Shown: piece by piece, positions 34,560 to 47,607 of the stretch
How positions within the stretch are numbered: the first letter of the stretch is position 1
How the letters are laid out: each line of letters starts with the position of its first letter
From: Chondrosia reniformis
Lineage: Eukaryota > Porifera > Demospongiae > Chondrillida > Chondrillidae
Length of the DNA: 64,000 bases
Assembly (NCBI GenBank): GCA_947172415.1
Contig: OX359196.1
Location: forward strand, 3,102,501-3,166,500
Reading direction: 5' to 3'
Notes under the pieces: model-generated
What the model saw: only the letters and a program-made list of their open reading frames with translations
Databases searched by the model: none
Told to the model about the DNA's origin: nothing
Made by a program: the position numbers and the translations under genes

Positions 34560-35313
34560 AGACCCTTTAATCGATTTTGGTGGCCATTTTTATCCTAGGA
34601 ACGGACTGGTACAGCTTCATAGCCCATACTTTCAATTTCAGCAGCTATTTTTAACTCCGAGATAGGTCGTAGAGTCTCAGGGACCCTTTAATCTGGTTTG
34701 GCGGCCATTTTTATCCTTGAAATGGTCTTCGGTACGGCTTCATAGCCCATATTTTCAAAATCGGTGGCCATTTTTCACTCATAGATAGGTGGTAGAGCTT
34801 CGGAGACCCTTAAATGACGTTTGGTGGCTATTTTTATCCTAGGAACGGTCTTCGATATGACTTCATGCCCCATATTTTCGAAATTGGCAGCCATTTTTAA
34901 TATGTGGATAGGTAGTAGAGCATTGGGACCCTTAAATCGTGTTCGGCGGCCATTTTTATCCTAGGAACGGTCTTTGGTATGGCTTCATGCCCATATTTTC
35001 GAAATCGACGGCCATTTTTAACTCGGAGGTAGGTCGTAGAGCTCCAGGGACCCTTAAATTGGGTATGTCATTTATTTTTACCCTCGGAAGAGTCTTTGTT
35101 AGAGCTGCATAGACCAAACTTTTACAATTGGCGGCCATTTTTATTTACAGACAGGTCATAGAGCTTCTGGGACCCTTTAATCGAGTACGGCGGCCATTTT
35201 TACCATTGGTAAAGTCTTCTGTACGGCTTCATAGCCCAAAGTTTGGAAATTGGTGGCCATTTTTACTCGGAAATAAGTTGTAAAACTTAGGGGACCCTTA
35301 AATTCAGGTTTGG
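34560..35313 (-). repeat. Diverged edge monomers of the right 123-bp array
   Basis: The last six or so monomers still align (TTCATAGCCCATA, GGCGGCCATTTTTA, GGGACCCTT) but carry many private substitutions and small deletions, such as ATGTCATTTATTTTTACCCT near 35,065. Satellite edges usually escape homogenisation, so this looks like an old natural array end. Confidence 0.8.
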
Positions 35314-35448
35314 CTACACAACTACTACGTACAACTAGTACATACAACTAGTACCACAACTAGTACTACAACTAGGACATACAACTAGTACACACAACTA
35401 TATAGTACTACTACTAGTACACACAACTATTACATACAACTAGTTAAC
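35314..35448 (-). repeat. 13-bp satellite, right arm, first segment
   Basis: Reverse-orientation 13-mers (ACTAGTACATACA) begin directly after the last 123-bp monomer (GGTTTGGCTACACAACTACT). The switch falls within a few bases of the same monomer position as the left junction near 13,617. Confidence 0.9.
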
Positions 35449-35719
35449 CATTTTATTATAATACGATAATTTTACAATAATATGACTCTATATAGATAAT
35501 AGATTTATAGTTGGATAAGTTTATGTCCCAGAATTTGTTACCTCGATGATGTCTGGTACACTTAGCTTTTTGGATTAGTGTCTGGATCCCCTTAGGTATG
35601 TCACGGCAGATCGCAGTAGTGACAAATTGAGCATACATCTCATCCAGTAGATTGTAGTTGCGTATGGTTGCTTCTTCTTTTCTGAAATCATGTGTGCTAA
35701 TCATTTCTAATCGTTTGTA
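35449..35719 (-). pseudogene. Unidentified coding-like fragment, about 88 codons
   Basis: A 270-bp insertion in the 13-bp array is open on the minus strand for 88 codons (35,722 down to 35,456). The predicted peptide has ordinary composition, unlike satellite translations, with segments such as STHDFRKEEA and FVTTAICRDIPKGIQ. HDFRK resembles the H-x-x-R box of tyrosine recombinases, but no following G-H or catalytic Tyr segment is visible, so that assignment is weak. The start codon comes from flanking satellite. It is probably a piece of a transposable element gene; I do not recognise the family. Confidence 0.4.
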
Positions 35720-36937
35720 CATACAACTAGTACATACAACTACTACATAGAACTAGTGAATACAAATAGTAAATTCAACCAGTACATACAACTAGTACAT
35801 ACAACTAGTATCTAGCACATACAACTAGAACATATATACATTATAGTTCATACAACTATAGTACATATAACTAGTACAAACAACAACTATATATAACTAT
35901 TACATAAAAAGTACATACATCTAATACATACAACTAGTGCATACAACTAGTAAATACAACTAGTACACACAACTAGTACATAAAACTAGTACATACAAGT
36001 AGTAGACACAACTAGTATGCACAACTAGTATATACAACTAGTACATACAACTAGTACATACAACTAGTACATACAACTAGTACATACAACTAGTACATAC
36101 AACTACTACATACAAGTAGTAGACACAACTAGTACACACAACTACTACATACAACTAGTACATATAACTAGTACATACAACTAGTACATACAACTATTAC
36201 ATATACCTAGTACATACACATATAATCAGTACATATAAATAGTACGCACATTAAACTACAACTAGTACATACAACAAGTACATAACTATTCCATACAAGT
36301 AGTGCATACAACTAGTGCTAGTACATACAACTAGCACCTACCTAGTACCTAGTATAACCAGTACTAGCACCTACAAGTAGTAAAAATACTAGTATATACA
36401 AATAGTACATACAACTAGAACATATAACTAGTTCAAACAACTACTACATATAACTAGTATATACACATATAGCTAGTACATATAAATAGTACCACAACTA
36501 ATACATACAACTAGTGCATGAAACCAGTACCAACAACTAGTAAATATAACTAGTAAATATAACTAATAAATATAACTTGTACTGGTACATACAACTAGTA
36601 AATATAACTATTAAATATATCTTGTACTAGAACATACTACTAGTCATACACCTAGAACATACAACTAGTACATACAAATGGTACACAACTAGTACCTATA
36701 ACTAGTACCCAACTACTACATATAACTAGTACATACACCTAATACATACAACTAGTAAATATAAATTGTACAACTAGTTCATACAAATATTACATTCAAC
36801 TATTACCTACAACTAGTACCTACAACAAGTAACTATAACCAGTGTAAGTACATACAACTAGTTCATACAACTAGTGGCTACAGTTAGTAAATATTACCAG
36901 TTCTAGTACATACCACTAGTTAATACTACTAGTACAT
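35720..36937 (-). repeat. 13-bp satellite, right arm, segment 2
   Basis: Reverse-orientation 13-mers with variants; nothing else is seen. Confidence 0.95.
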
Positions 36938-37231
36938 GGGGGTGCTTATGGTCTAGAGCAAAGACACAAGATTCAAGATCCAGTGGTTATGGGATGTCCA
37001 TAGTTCTAGCCCAGGCCATGGCAGCAGATTTTCAGTGATTTTTATGGACAAGCACCCCTTGACAACAAACACTGCCCACTGATCGAACAGATTACTGACC
37101 AATTTAATGACTGATTTACTGTATGGGGGTTTATATATATGTTGTATGTACTGGTACTGGCCTCCCTGAAAAGTAGTCCACTGGACTACGTGGAGTTCCA
37201 GCCTAATAATTCAATTCAATTCAAAATTCAG
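36938..37231 (+). mobile_element. Probable tRNA-derived SINE
   Basis: A 294-bp insertion has an A-box-like TGGTCTAGAGC near its start and a B-box-like GTTCTAGCCC about 45 bp further on, spaced as in a tRNA promoter. A body and a tail of short tandem repeats (AATTCAATTCAATTCA) follow, as in many animal SINEs. It is flanked by satellite on both sides; a target duplication is hard to see because the flanks are repetitive. It contains TTGTATGTACTGG near 37,141, one base from the satellite unit and in the opposite orientation to the surrounding array. Confidence 0.6.
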
Positions 37232-38665
37232 ACATACAACTAGTGCATACAACTGGTACATGCAACTATTTTATATAATTAGTACATGCAACTATTACAT
37301 TCAACTAGTACATATAACTAGTACCTACAACTAGTTAATATAACTAGTACTTGTACATACAACTAATGCCTACTTAGTATCTAGTATTATTACTACTAGA
37401 ACTTACAACTAGTACACATAACTAGTACATACACCTAGTACATACAACTAGTATATACAAATAGTACATACAACTAGTACATACAAGTAGTATATACATT
37501 CATCTAGGACATAAAACTAGTTCATATAACAAGTACATAACTAGTACATACAATTATGACGTAGAACTAGTTCAAACAATTAGAATATACCACTACTACA
37601 TACACCTATTACATACAATTATTACATACAAATAGTACATACAACTAGTACACACAACTAGACTATCCAACTATTAACTAGTACATACATCTAGTACATA
37701 CAAATAGGACATAAGAATTGTACTTAAAACTAATAAATATAACTAGAACATACAACTAGTACAACAACTAGTACATACAATTAGTATAAATAACTAGTAC
37801 ATAAACCTAGTACATACAAGTGGTACATATAAATAGTTCATATACCTGCTATATACAACAAGTACATACAACTAGTACCTACAACCAGTACATATAACTG
37901 GAACGCGTACAAAACACTAGTACATACAACTACTACTATCAACAAGTAACAAGTACATACAACTAATACATTGAACTAGTACGCACAACATGTACATACT
38001 AGTAGTACATTCAACTAGAACATGCAAGTTGTACATACAATTAGTACATAAAACTAATCCATACAATTAGTACACAGAACTAGTACTTAAAACTAGTTTA
38101 TATAACTAGTTACATAACATTAGTACATAGTTCAAACAATTAGAACATACAACTAATACCTATAATTAGTAAATATAGCTTGTACTAGTACATACAACTA
38201 GTGAATAAAACTGGTACCTACAACTAGTTCATACAACTAGTACATACAACTAGATATTAGCACATACAACTAGTACATACAACTAGTACCTACAACTAGT
38301 ACATATAACTAGTACACACAGCTAGTACATAGAACTAGTACATATAACTAGTACATACAACAATTACACACAACCAGTACATACAACTAGAACATACAAT
38401 TAGTACAAACATCTAGTTACTAGTACATACAACTAGTTCATAAAACTAGTACCTACAAGTAGTAAATTTAACTAGTATACTAAAAATACACACAAGTAGA
38501 ACAAGGAAGAAATATATATAACTACATAAAACTAGTACATACAGCTATTACATACAACCAGTTACTAGTACATACAACTAGTACATACAACTAGTACATA
38601 TAACTAATACATATAACTAATACATACAACAATTTCACACAATTAGTACATACAAATAGTACATA
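37232..38665 (-). repeat. 13-bp satellite, right arm, segment 3
   Basis: Reverse-orientation 13-mers with frequent variants (ACTAGTACATATA, ACTAGTTACTAGTACATA). No gene is visible. Confidence 0.95.
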
Positions 38666-38850
38666 TAGAGAACAATAACAAGTTTCTACAAAAATAGTGA
38701 AGATGTAGGGATGGTACAAAAAGCATAGAAACTAGAAAGGGATGTTACACAGTGAAGCATTAGCTATATATGCATGAATCATACAACACCCTTGCTTGTA
38801 GGCTTCCCTACATCTTCACTATTTTTGTAGAAAAGTTTTATTGTTCTCTA
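38666..38850. mobile_element. 185-bp MITE with about 46-bp terminal inverted repeats
   Basis: The left end TAGAGAACAATAACAAGTTT... continues to GATGTAGGGA, and the right end TCCCTACATC... continues to TTATTGTTCTCTA. The two are near-perfect reverse complements over about 46 bp. TA at both edges suggests a TA target. The interior of about 90 bp is non-coding. Its right side does not return to satellite but enters an unrelated sequence (38,851-39,296), so the two may have arrived together. Confidence 0.8.
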
Positions 38851-39296
38851 GTTTCTGTTCTTTGTAATGGAGCATAAGCTAGGAATTTGTTGTATTTTAA
38901 ACCACTTTGGTTTTGCAATCTTCGACTGATTATGACGTCATTAAAATGGCAAATTAATTGAGGTCTTGACTCTGGAGGCATGAAAACTATCATACCCAAT
39001 AATAGTGTTATCGCTTTCGCGTTACAACGGGCGAAGAAGATGAAGATGAAGAAGATGAAGAAGATGAAGAAGAAAATGAAAATGGGAGATTTCAAAGTTC
39101 GTTCATTTGCCGACGATACACGGTCGCTTGCTTTCAAGGCCAATTTATAGCATGGCTGTTCTATATTTAACTCTACATAGTCTCGTTTCAGCGATGTTCA
39201 GCCTAATTCGGAAATTTGCTCCTATACCAATGTATGGGGAAAACGAAACAACCCGCACAATCCCTACATAGAGAGTACTACAGTACTCTTTGATAT
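38851..39296. other. Unidentified non-satellite insertion with a GAAGAT tract
   Basis: This 446-bp unique-looking segment follows the MITE. It contains a purine-rich tract at 39,032-39,085 (repeats of GAAGATGAA), a TGACGTCA-like word near 38,935, and the near-palindrome AGAGTACTACAGTACTCT at its right end (39,275-39,292). Open stretches of 101 and 62 codons on the minus strand are low-complexity (Phe/Ile-rich, complementary to the GAA tract) or run into satellite, so I do not call a gene. Confidence 0.5.
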
Positions 39297-42200
39297 ACAA
39301 CAAGTATATAAAACTAGTACATAAAACTAGCATTTTAACTAGTAATTACAGCTAATACATAGAAATAGTACATACAACAAGAACATATAACTAGTACAAA
39401 CAGCAAGTACACACAACTAGTACATATAACTAGAACATGCAACAATATCACACAACTAGTACATACAACTAGTACATATAATTACTTACAACTAGTACAT
39501 ACAACTAGTACATAAAACTAGTTTATACAACTATTACATATAACTAGTACCTGCAACTACTTACTCGTACATACAATTAATACATACAATAAGTACATAC
39601 AACAAGTACATACAGTTAGTACATACAACTAGAACATACAACTAGTACATACAACTAGTACATACAACTAGTAAATACAATTAGTACATACATCTAGTTA
39701 CTAGTACATACAACTAGTAAATAAAACTAGTAACTACAACTAGTAAATTTAACTAGTAAACAAAAATACACACAACTAGTACTTACAAGTAGTATATATA
39801 ACTATGTACAACTAGTACAAACAGCTATTACAAACAACATGTTACTAGGACATACTACTAGTACATACAACTGGTACATACAACTAGTACATATAATTAG
39901 TACATACAATTAATAGATACAACTAGTACATATAACTGGTACATATAACTAGTCCATGCAACTACTTACATCCAGCTAGTACATACAACTAGTACATATA
40001 ACTAGTACATACAGCAATTTCACACAGCTAGTACATAAAACTAGTATATATAACTAGTTACTAGTATATAGAACTAGTACATACAACTAGTACATACAAC
40101 TAGTACTAACAACCAGTACATATAACTAGTACATATAGCAAGTTCATACAACTTCTTCATATAACTAGAACATACAACAATTTCACACAACTAGTACCTA
40201 CAACTAGTACGTAAACTTACGTCCAACTAGTACATACACCTAGTACATTCAACTAGTTCATACAACAATAACATCTAACTAGTACCTGCAACTACTTACT
40301 AGTATATACAACTAATACATACAATTAGTACATACAACTAGTGCATACAGTTAGTATATATAACTATTACATATATACAACTAGTACATACAACTAGGAC
40401 ACACAAATAGTACATACATCTAGTTACTAGTACATACAACTAGTACATTAAACTAGTAACTACAACTAATAAATTTAACTAGTAAACAAAAAATACACAC
40501 AACTAGTACTTACAAATAGTATATATAACTACATACAACTAATACATACAGCTATTACAAACAACATGTAACTAGTACATACAACTAGTACAGATAACTA
40601 GTACATACAGCTAGTACTTACAACTAGTACTTGCGACTAGTACATATAACTAGTACATATAACTAGTACATACAACAATTTCACACAACTAGTACATACA
40701 ACTAGTATATATAACTAGTTACTAGTATATAGAACTAGTACACACAACTAGTACATACAACTAGTACTAACAACCAGTAAATATAACTAGTACATATAGC
40801 AAGTTCATACAACTTCTTCATATAACTAGAACATACAACAATTTCACACAACTAGTACATACAACTGGTACATTCAACTAGTTCATACAACAATAACATC
40901 TAAAAAGTACCTGCAACTACTTACTAGTACATATAACTAATACATACAATTAGTACACACAACTAGTGCATACAGTTAGTATACATAACTATTACATACA
41001 ACTAGTACATACAACTAGGACATACAAATAGTACACATATCTAGTTACTAGTACATACAACTAGTACATAAAACTAGTAACTACAACTAGTAAATTTAAC
41101 TAGTAAACAAAAAATACACAAAACTAGTACATACAAGTAGTATATATAACTATGTACAACTAGTACAAACAGCTATTACAAACAACATGTTACTAGTACA
41201 TACAACTAGTACATACAACTGGTACATACAACTAGTACATATAATTAGTACATACAATTAATAGATACAACTAGTACATATAACTAGTACATACAATAAT
41301 TTCACAAACTAGTACATTAAAGTAGTACACATAATAATTACTGGTACATACAATAATTTCACAAACTAGTACATTAAAGTAGTACACATAATAATTACTG
41401 GTACATACTACTAGGACATACAACTGGTACATACAACTAGTACATATAATTACTTCCAACTTGTACATACACCTAGTACATACAACTAGTTCATACAACT
41501 ATAATCATCTAACCAGCACCTGCAACTACTTACTAGTACATACAACTAATACCTACAATTAGTACATACAACTAGTACATACAGTTAGTATATATAACTA
41601 CATACAACTAGTAGATACAGCTATTACAAACAACTTGTTACTAGTACATACTACTAGTACACACAGCTAGTGCATACAACTAGTACATATAACTAGTACA
41701 TATAACTAGTACAAGCAACAATTTCACACACCTACTACATACAACTAGTACATATAACTACTGCCTAGTATATAGAACTAGGACATACAACTAGTGCATT
41801 CAACTAGGACATATAATTAGTACATACAGCTAGTTACTAGTACATACAACTAGTACATTAAACTAGTAACTACAACTAATAAATTTAACTAGTAAACAAA
41901 AATACACACAACTAGTACTTACAAATAGTATATATAACTACATACAACTAATACATACAGCTATTACAAACAACATGTAACTAGTACATACAACTAGTAC
42001 ATATAACTAGAACATACAGCTAGTACTTACAACTAGTACTTGCGACTAGTACATATAACTAGTACATATAACTAGTACATACAACAATTTCACACAACTA
42101 GTACATACAACTAGTATATATAACTAGTTACTAGTATATAGAACTAGTACACACAACTAGTACATACAACTAGTACTAACAACCAGTAAATATAACTAGT

Positions 42201-45200
42201 ACATATAGCAAGTTCATACAACTTCTTCATATAACTAGAACATACAACAATTTCACACAACTAGTACATACAACTGGTACATTCAACTAGTTCATACAAC
42301 AATAACATCTAAAAAGTACCTGCAACTACTTACTAGTACATATAACTAATACATACAATTAGTACATACAACTAGGGCATACAGTTAGTATACATAACTA
42401 TTACATACAACTAGTACATACAACTAGGACATACAAATAGTACACATATCTAGTTACTAGTACATAAAACTAGTAACTACAACTAGTAAATTTAACTAGT
42501 AAACACAAAATACACAAAACTAGTACATACAAGTAGTATATATAACTATGTACAACTAGTACAAACAGCTATTACAAACAACATGTTACTAGTACATACA
42601 ACTAGTACATACAACTGGTACATACAACTAGTACATATAATTAGTACATACAATTAATAGATACAACTAGTACATATAACTAGTACATACAATAATTTCA
42701 CAAACTAGTACATTAAAGTAGTACACATAATAATTACTGGTACATACTACTAGGGCATACAACTGGTACATACAACTAGTACATATAATTACTTCCAACT
42801 TGTACATACACCTAGTACATACAACTAGTTCATACAACAATAATCATTTAACTAGTACCTGCATATTCTTACTAGTACATACAACTAATACCTACAATTA
42901 GTACACACAACTAGTACATACAGTTAGTATATATAACTACATACAACTAGTAGATACAGCTATTACAAACAACTTCTTACTAGTACAGACTACTAGTACA
43001 TACAGCCAGTACTTACAACTAGTACATACAACTAGTACATAAAGCTAGTACATACAACAATTTCACACCACTAGTACATACAACTAGTACATATAACTAG
43101 TTACTAGTATATAGAACTAGGACATAAAACTATATAGGGCATTCAACTAGTACATACAACTAGTATTAACAACCAGTACATATAACTAGTACATACAGCA
43201 AGTTCATACAAATTGTTTATATAACTAGAACATACAACAATTTCACACAACTAGTACATACAACTAGGACATACAATTAGTACATACATCTAGTTACTAG
43301 TACACACAACTAGTACATAAAACTAGTAACTACCACTAGTATATTTAACTAGTTACTAGTATATAGAACTAGGACATAAAACTATATAGGGCATTCAATT
43401 AGTACATACAACTAGTATTAACAACCAGTACATATAACTAGTACATACAGCAAGTTCATACAAATTGTTTATATAACTAGAACATACAACAATTTCACAC
43501 AACTAGTACATACAACTAGGACATACAATTAGTACATACATCTAGTTACTAGTACACACAACTAGTACATAAAACTAGTAACTACCACTAGTATATTTAA
43601 CTAGTAAACAAAAAATACATACAACTATAACACACAAGTAGTATATATAACTATGTACAGCTAGTACATACAGCTATTACAAACAACATGTTACTAGTAC
43701 ATAATACTAGTACATACAACTGGTACATACAACTAGTACATATAATTAGTACATACAATTAATAGATACAACTAGTACATATAACTGGTGCATATAACTA
43801 GTACATACAATAATTTCACAAAACTAGTACATAAAACTAGTACATATAATGATTACTAGTATATAGAACGAGGACATACTACTAGTGCATAAAACTAGTA
43901 ACTACAACTAGTAAATTTAACTAGTATACAAACAACTTGTTACTGGTTCATCCTACTAGTACATACAACTGGTACATACAACTAGTACATATAATTACTT
44001 CCAACTTGTCCATACACCTAGTACATACAACTAGTTCATACAACTATAATCATCTAACCAGTACCTGCAACTACTTACTAGTACATACAACTAATACCTA
44101 CAATTAGTACATACAACTAGTACATACAGTTAGTATATATAGCCAGTACATACAACTAGTACATACAGCTAGTATATACAACTAGTACATAAAACTAGTA
44201 ACTACCACTAGTATATTTAACTAGTAACCAAAAAATACATACAACTATAACACACAAGTAGTATATATAACTATGTACAACTAGTACATACAGCTATTAC
44301 AAACAACATGTAACTAGTACATACAACTACTACATATAACTAGAACATACAGCTAGTACTTACAACTAGTACCTGCGACTAGTACATATAACTAGCACAT
44401 ATAACTAGTACATACAACAATTTCACACAACTAGTACATACAACTAGTATATATAACTAGTTACTAGTATATAGAACTAGTACACACAACTAGTACATAC
44501 AACTAGTACTAACAACCAGTAAATATAACTAGTACATATAGCAAGTTCATACAACTTCTTCATATAACTAGAACATACAACAATTTCACACAACTAGTAC
44601 ATACAACTGGTACATTCAACTAGTTCATACAACAATAACATCTAAAAAGTACCTGCAACTACTTACTAGTACATACAACTAATACATACAATTAGTACAT
44701 ACAACTAGTGCATACAGTTAGTATACATAACTATTACATACAACTAGTACATACAACTAGGACATACAAATAGTACACATATCTAGTTACTAGTACATAC
44801 AACTAGCACATAAAACTAGTAACTACAACTAGTAAATTTAACTAGTAAACAAAAAATACACAAAACTAGTACATACAAGTAGTATGTATAACTATGTACA
44901 ACTAGTACAAACAGCTATGACAAACAACATGTTACTAGTACATACAACTAGTACATACAACTGGTATATACAACTAGTACATATAATTAGTACATACAAT
45001 TAATAGATACAACTAGTACATATAACTAGTACATGCAATAATTTCACAAACTAGTACATTAAAGTAGTACATATAATAATTACTGGTACATACTACTAGG
45101 ACATACAACTGGTGCATACAACTAGTACATATAATTATTTCCAACTTGTACATACACCTAGTACATACAACTAGTTCATACAACTATAATCATTTAACTA

Positions 45201-47607
45201 GTACCTGCAACTACTTACTAGTACATACAACTAATACCTACAATTAGTACACACAACTAGTACATACAGTTAGTATATATAACTACATACAACTAGTAGA
45301 TACAGCTATTACAAACAACTCAACTTCAAGGACATACTACTAGTGCATAAAACTAGTAACTACAACTAGTAAATTTAACTAGTATACAAACAACTTGTTA
45401 CTGGTTCATCCTACTAGTACATACAACTGGTACATACAACTAGTACATATAATTACTTCCAACTTGTACATACACCTAGTACATACAACTAGTTCATACA
45501 ACTATAATCATCTAACCAGTACCTGCAACTACTTACTAGTACATACAACTAATATCTACAATTAGTACATACAACTAGTACATACAGTTAGTATATATAG
45601 CCAGTACATACAACTAGTACATACAGCTAGTATATACAACTAGTACATATAACTAGTACATAAACTACTATATACAACAATTTCACACAACTAGTACATA
45701 CAACTAGTAACTATAACTAGTTACTAGTATATAGAACTAGGACATAAAACTAGTGCATTCAACTAGTACATACAATTAATACATACATCTAGTAACCAGG
45801 ACATACAACTAGGACATAAAACTAGTAACTACAAGTAAATTTAACTGGTATACAAAAAATACACACAACTAGAACATACAAGTAGTATATATAACTACAT
45901 ACAACTAGTACATACAGGTATTACAAACAACTTGTTACTAGTACACACTACTAGTACATACAGCTAGTACTTACAACTAGAACATATAACTAGTACATAA
46001 AACTAGTACATACAACAATTTCACACAACTAGTACATATAACTAGTTACTAGTATATAGAACTAGGACATAAAACTAGTGCATTCAACTAGTACATACAG
46101 CTATTACAAACAACATGTTACTAGTACATAATACTAGTACATACAACTGGTACATACAACTAGTACATATAATTAGTACATACAATTAATAGATACAACT
46201 AGTACATATAACTGGTGCATATAACTAGTACATACAATAATTTTACAAAACTAGTACATAAAACTAGTACATATAATGATTACTAGTATATAGAACTAGG
46301 ACATAATACTAGTGCATAAAGCTAGTAACTACAACTATTAAATTTAACTAGTATACAAACAACTTGTTACTAGTTCATCCTACTAGTACATACAACTGGT
46401 ACATACAACTAGTACATATAATTAATTCCAACTTGTACATACACCTAGTACATACAAATAGTTCATACAACTATAATCATCTAACCAGTACCTGCAACTA
46501 CTTACTAGTACATACAACTAATACCTACAATTAGTACATACAACTAGTACATACAGTTAGTATATATAGCCAGTACATACAACTAGTACATACAGCTAGT
46601 ATATACAACTAGTACATATAACTAGTACATAAACTACTACATACAACAATTTCACACAACTAGTACATACAACTAGTAACTATAACTAGTTACTAGTATA
46701 TAGAACTAGGACATAAAACTAGTGCATTCAACTAGTACATACAATTAATACATACATCTAGTAACCAGGACATACAACTAGGACATAAAACTAGTAACTA
46801 CAAGTAAATTTAACTGGTATACAAAAAATACACACAACTAGAACATACAAGTAGTATATATAACTACATACAACTAGTACATACAGCTATTACAAACAAC
46901 TTGTTACTAGTACACACTACTAGTACATACAGCTAGTACTTACAACTAGAACATATAACTAGTACATAAAACTAGTACATAAAACAATTTCACACAACTA
47001 GTACATATAACTAGTTACTAGTATACAGAACTAGGACATAAAACTAGTACATATAATGATTACTAGTATATAGAACGAGGACATACTACTAGTGCATAAA
47101 ACTAGTAACTACAACTAGTAAATTTAACTAGTATACAAACAACTTGTTACTGGTTCATCCTACTAGTACATACAACTGGTACATACAACTAGTACATATA
47201 ATTACTTCCAACTTGTACATACACCTAGTACATACAACTAGTTCATACAACTATAATCATCTAACCAGTACCTGCAACTACTTACTAGTACATACAACTA
47301 ATACCTACAATTAGTACATACAACTAGTACATACAGTTAGTATATATAGCCAGTACATACAACTAGTACATACAGCTAGTATATACAACTAGTACATATA
47401 ACTAGTACATAAACTACAACATACAACAATTTCACACAACTAGTACATACAACTAGTAACTATAACTAGTTACTAGTATATAGAACTAGGACATAAAACT
47501 AGTGCATTCAACTAGTACATACAATTTGTACATACAACTAGTAACTAGGACATACAACTAGTACATAGAACTAGTAACTACAACTAGTAAATTAACTTGT
47601 ATACAAA
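39297..47607 (-). repeat. 13-bp satellite, right arm, segment 4, with kilobase-scale higher-order repeats
   Basis: Eight kilobases of reverse-orientation 13-mers with strong long-range order. One block, anchored at CACACAACTAGTACATACAA, lies at 40,741, 42,150 and 44,483, with over 900 bp of shared flanking order. A second block with anchor CAACTTGTTACTGGTTCATC lies at 43,933, 45,391, 46,360 (variant) and 47,140. A 252-bp tandem duplication is marked by TATATAGGGC at 43,131 and 43,383. The variant ACAACAATTTCACACAACTA recurs throughout. Open stretches such as the one near 41,271-41,498 are read-through. Confidence 0.93.
43097..43600 (-). repeat. 252-bp local tandem duplication in the 13-bp array
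   Basis: The block containing TATATAGGGCATTCAA, TAGTATTAACAACCAGTACA and AAATTGTTTATATAACTAGA occurs at about 43,097-43,348 and again at about 43,349-43,600 with almost no change, a recent local event. Confidence 0.8.

Larger units (their letters stand above)
21031..35313 (-). repeat. 123-bp satellite, right (minus) array, about 112 monomers
   Basis: This is the reverse complement of the left array, with landmarks GGCGGCCATTTTTATCCTAG, GGCTTCATAGCCCATATTTT, GATAGGTCGTAGAGCTTCGG and GGACCCTTTAATCGGATT at 122-123 bp spacing. It is 2.6 times longer than the left array and is interrupted by one inverted-repeat element (31,247-31,732). It contains subfamilies (AACTCGGGGA against ATCTCGGTGA), a dimer duplication at 24,041/24,286, and the 2,823-bp duplication listed separately. 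Monomers from about 34,560 outward are clearly more diverged. Open stretches on either strand are satellite read-through. Confidence 0.95.

Noticed and set aside
36938..37020. A functional tRNA gene
   Set aside because: The A- and B-box-like words are present, but no complete cloverleaf or acceptor stem is apparent, and a SINE-type body and tail follow.
39145..39333. A 62-codon minus-strand frame near the GAAGAT tract
   Set aside because: Half of it is satellite translation and the rest has no recognisable domain.
41271..41498. A Cys/Tyr/Val-rich 75-codon protein resembling a repetitive secreted or membrane peptide
   Set aside because: It is the 13-bp satellite in translation (13-residue period over 39 bp); there is no signal peptide, and the same peptide appears all over the arrays.
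39297..47607. CRISPR-like array (regular repeats with variable units)
   Set aside because: The period is 13 bp with no unique spacers of 26-40 bp, and the host is clearly eukaryotic.
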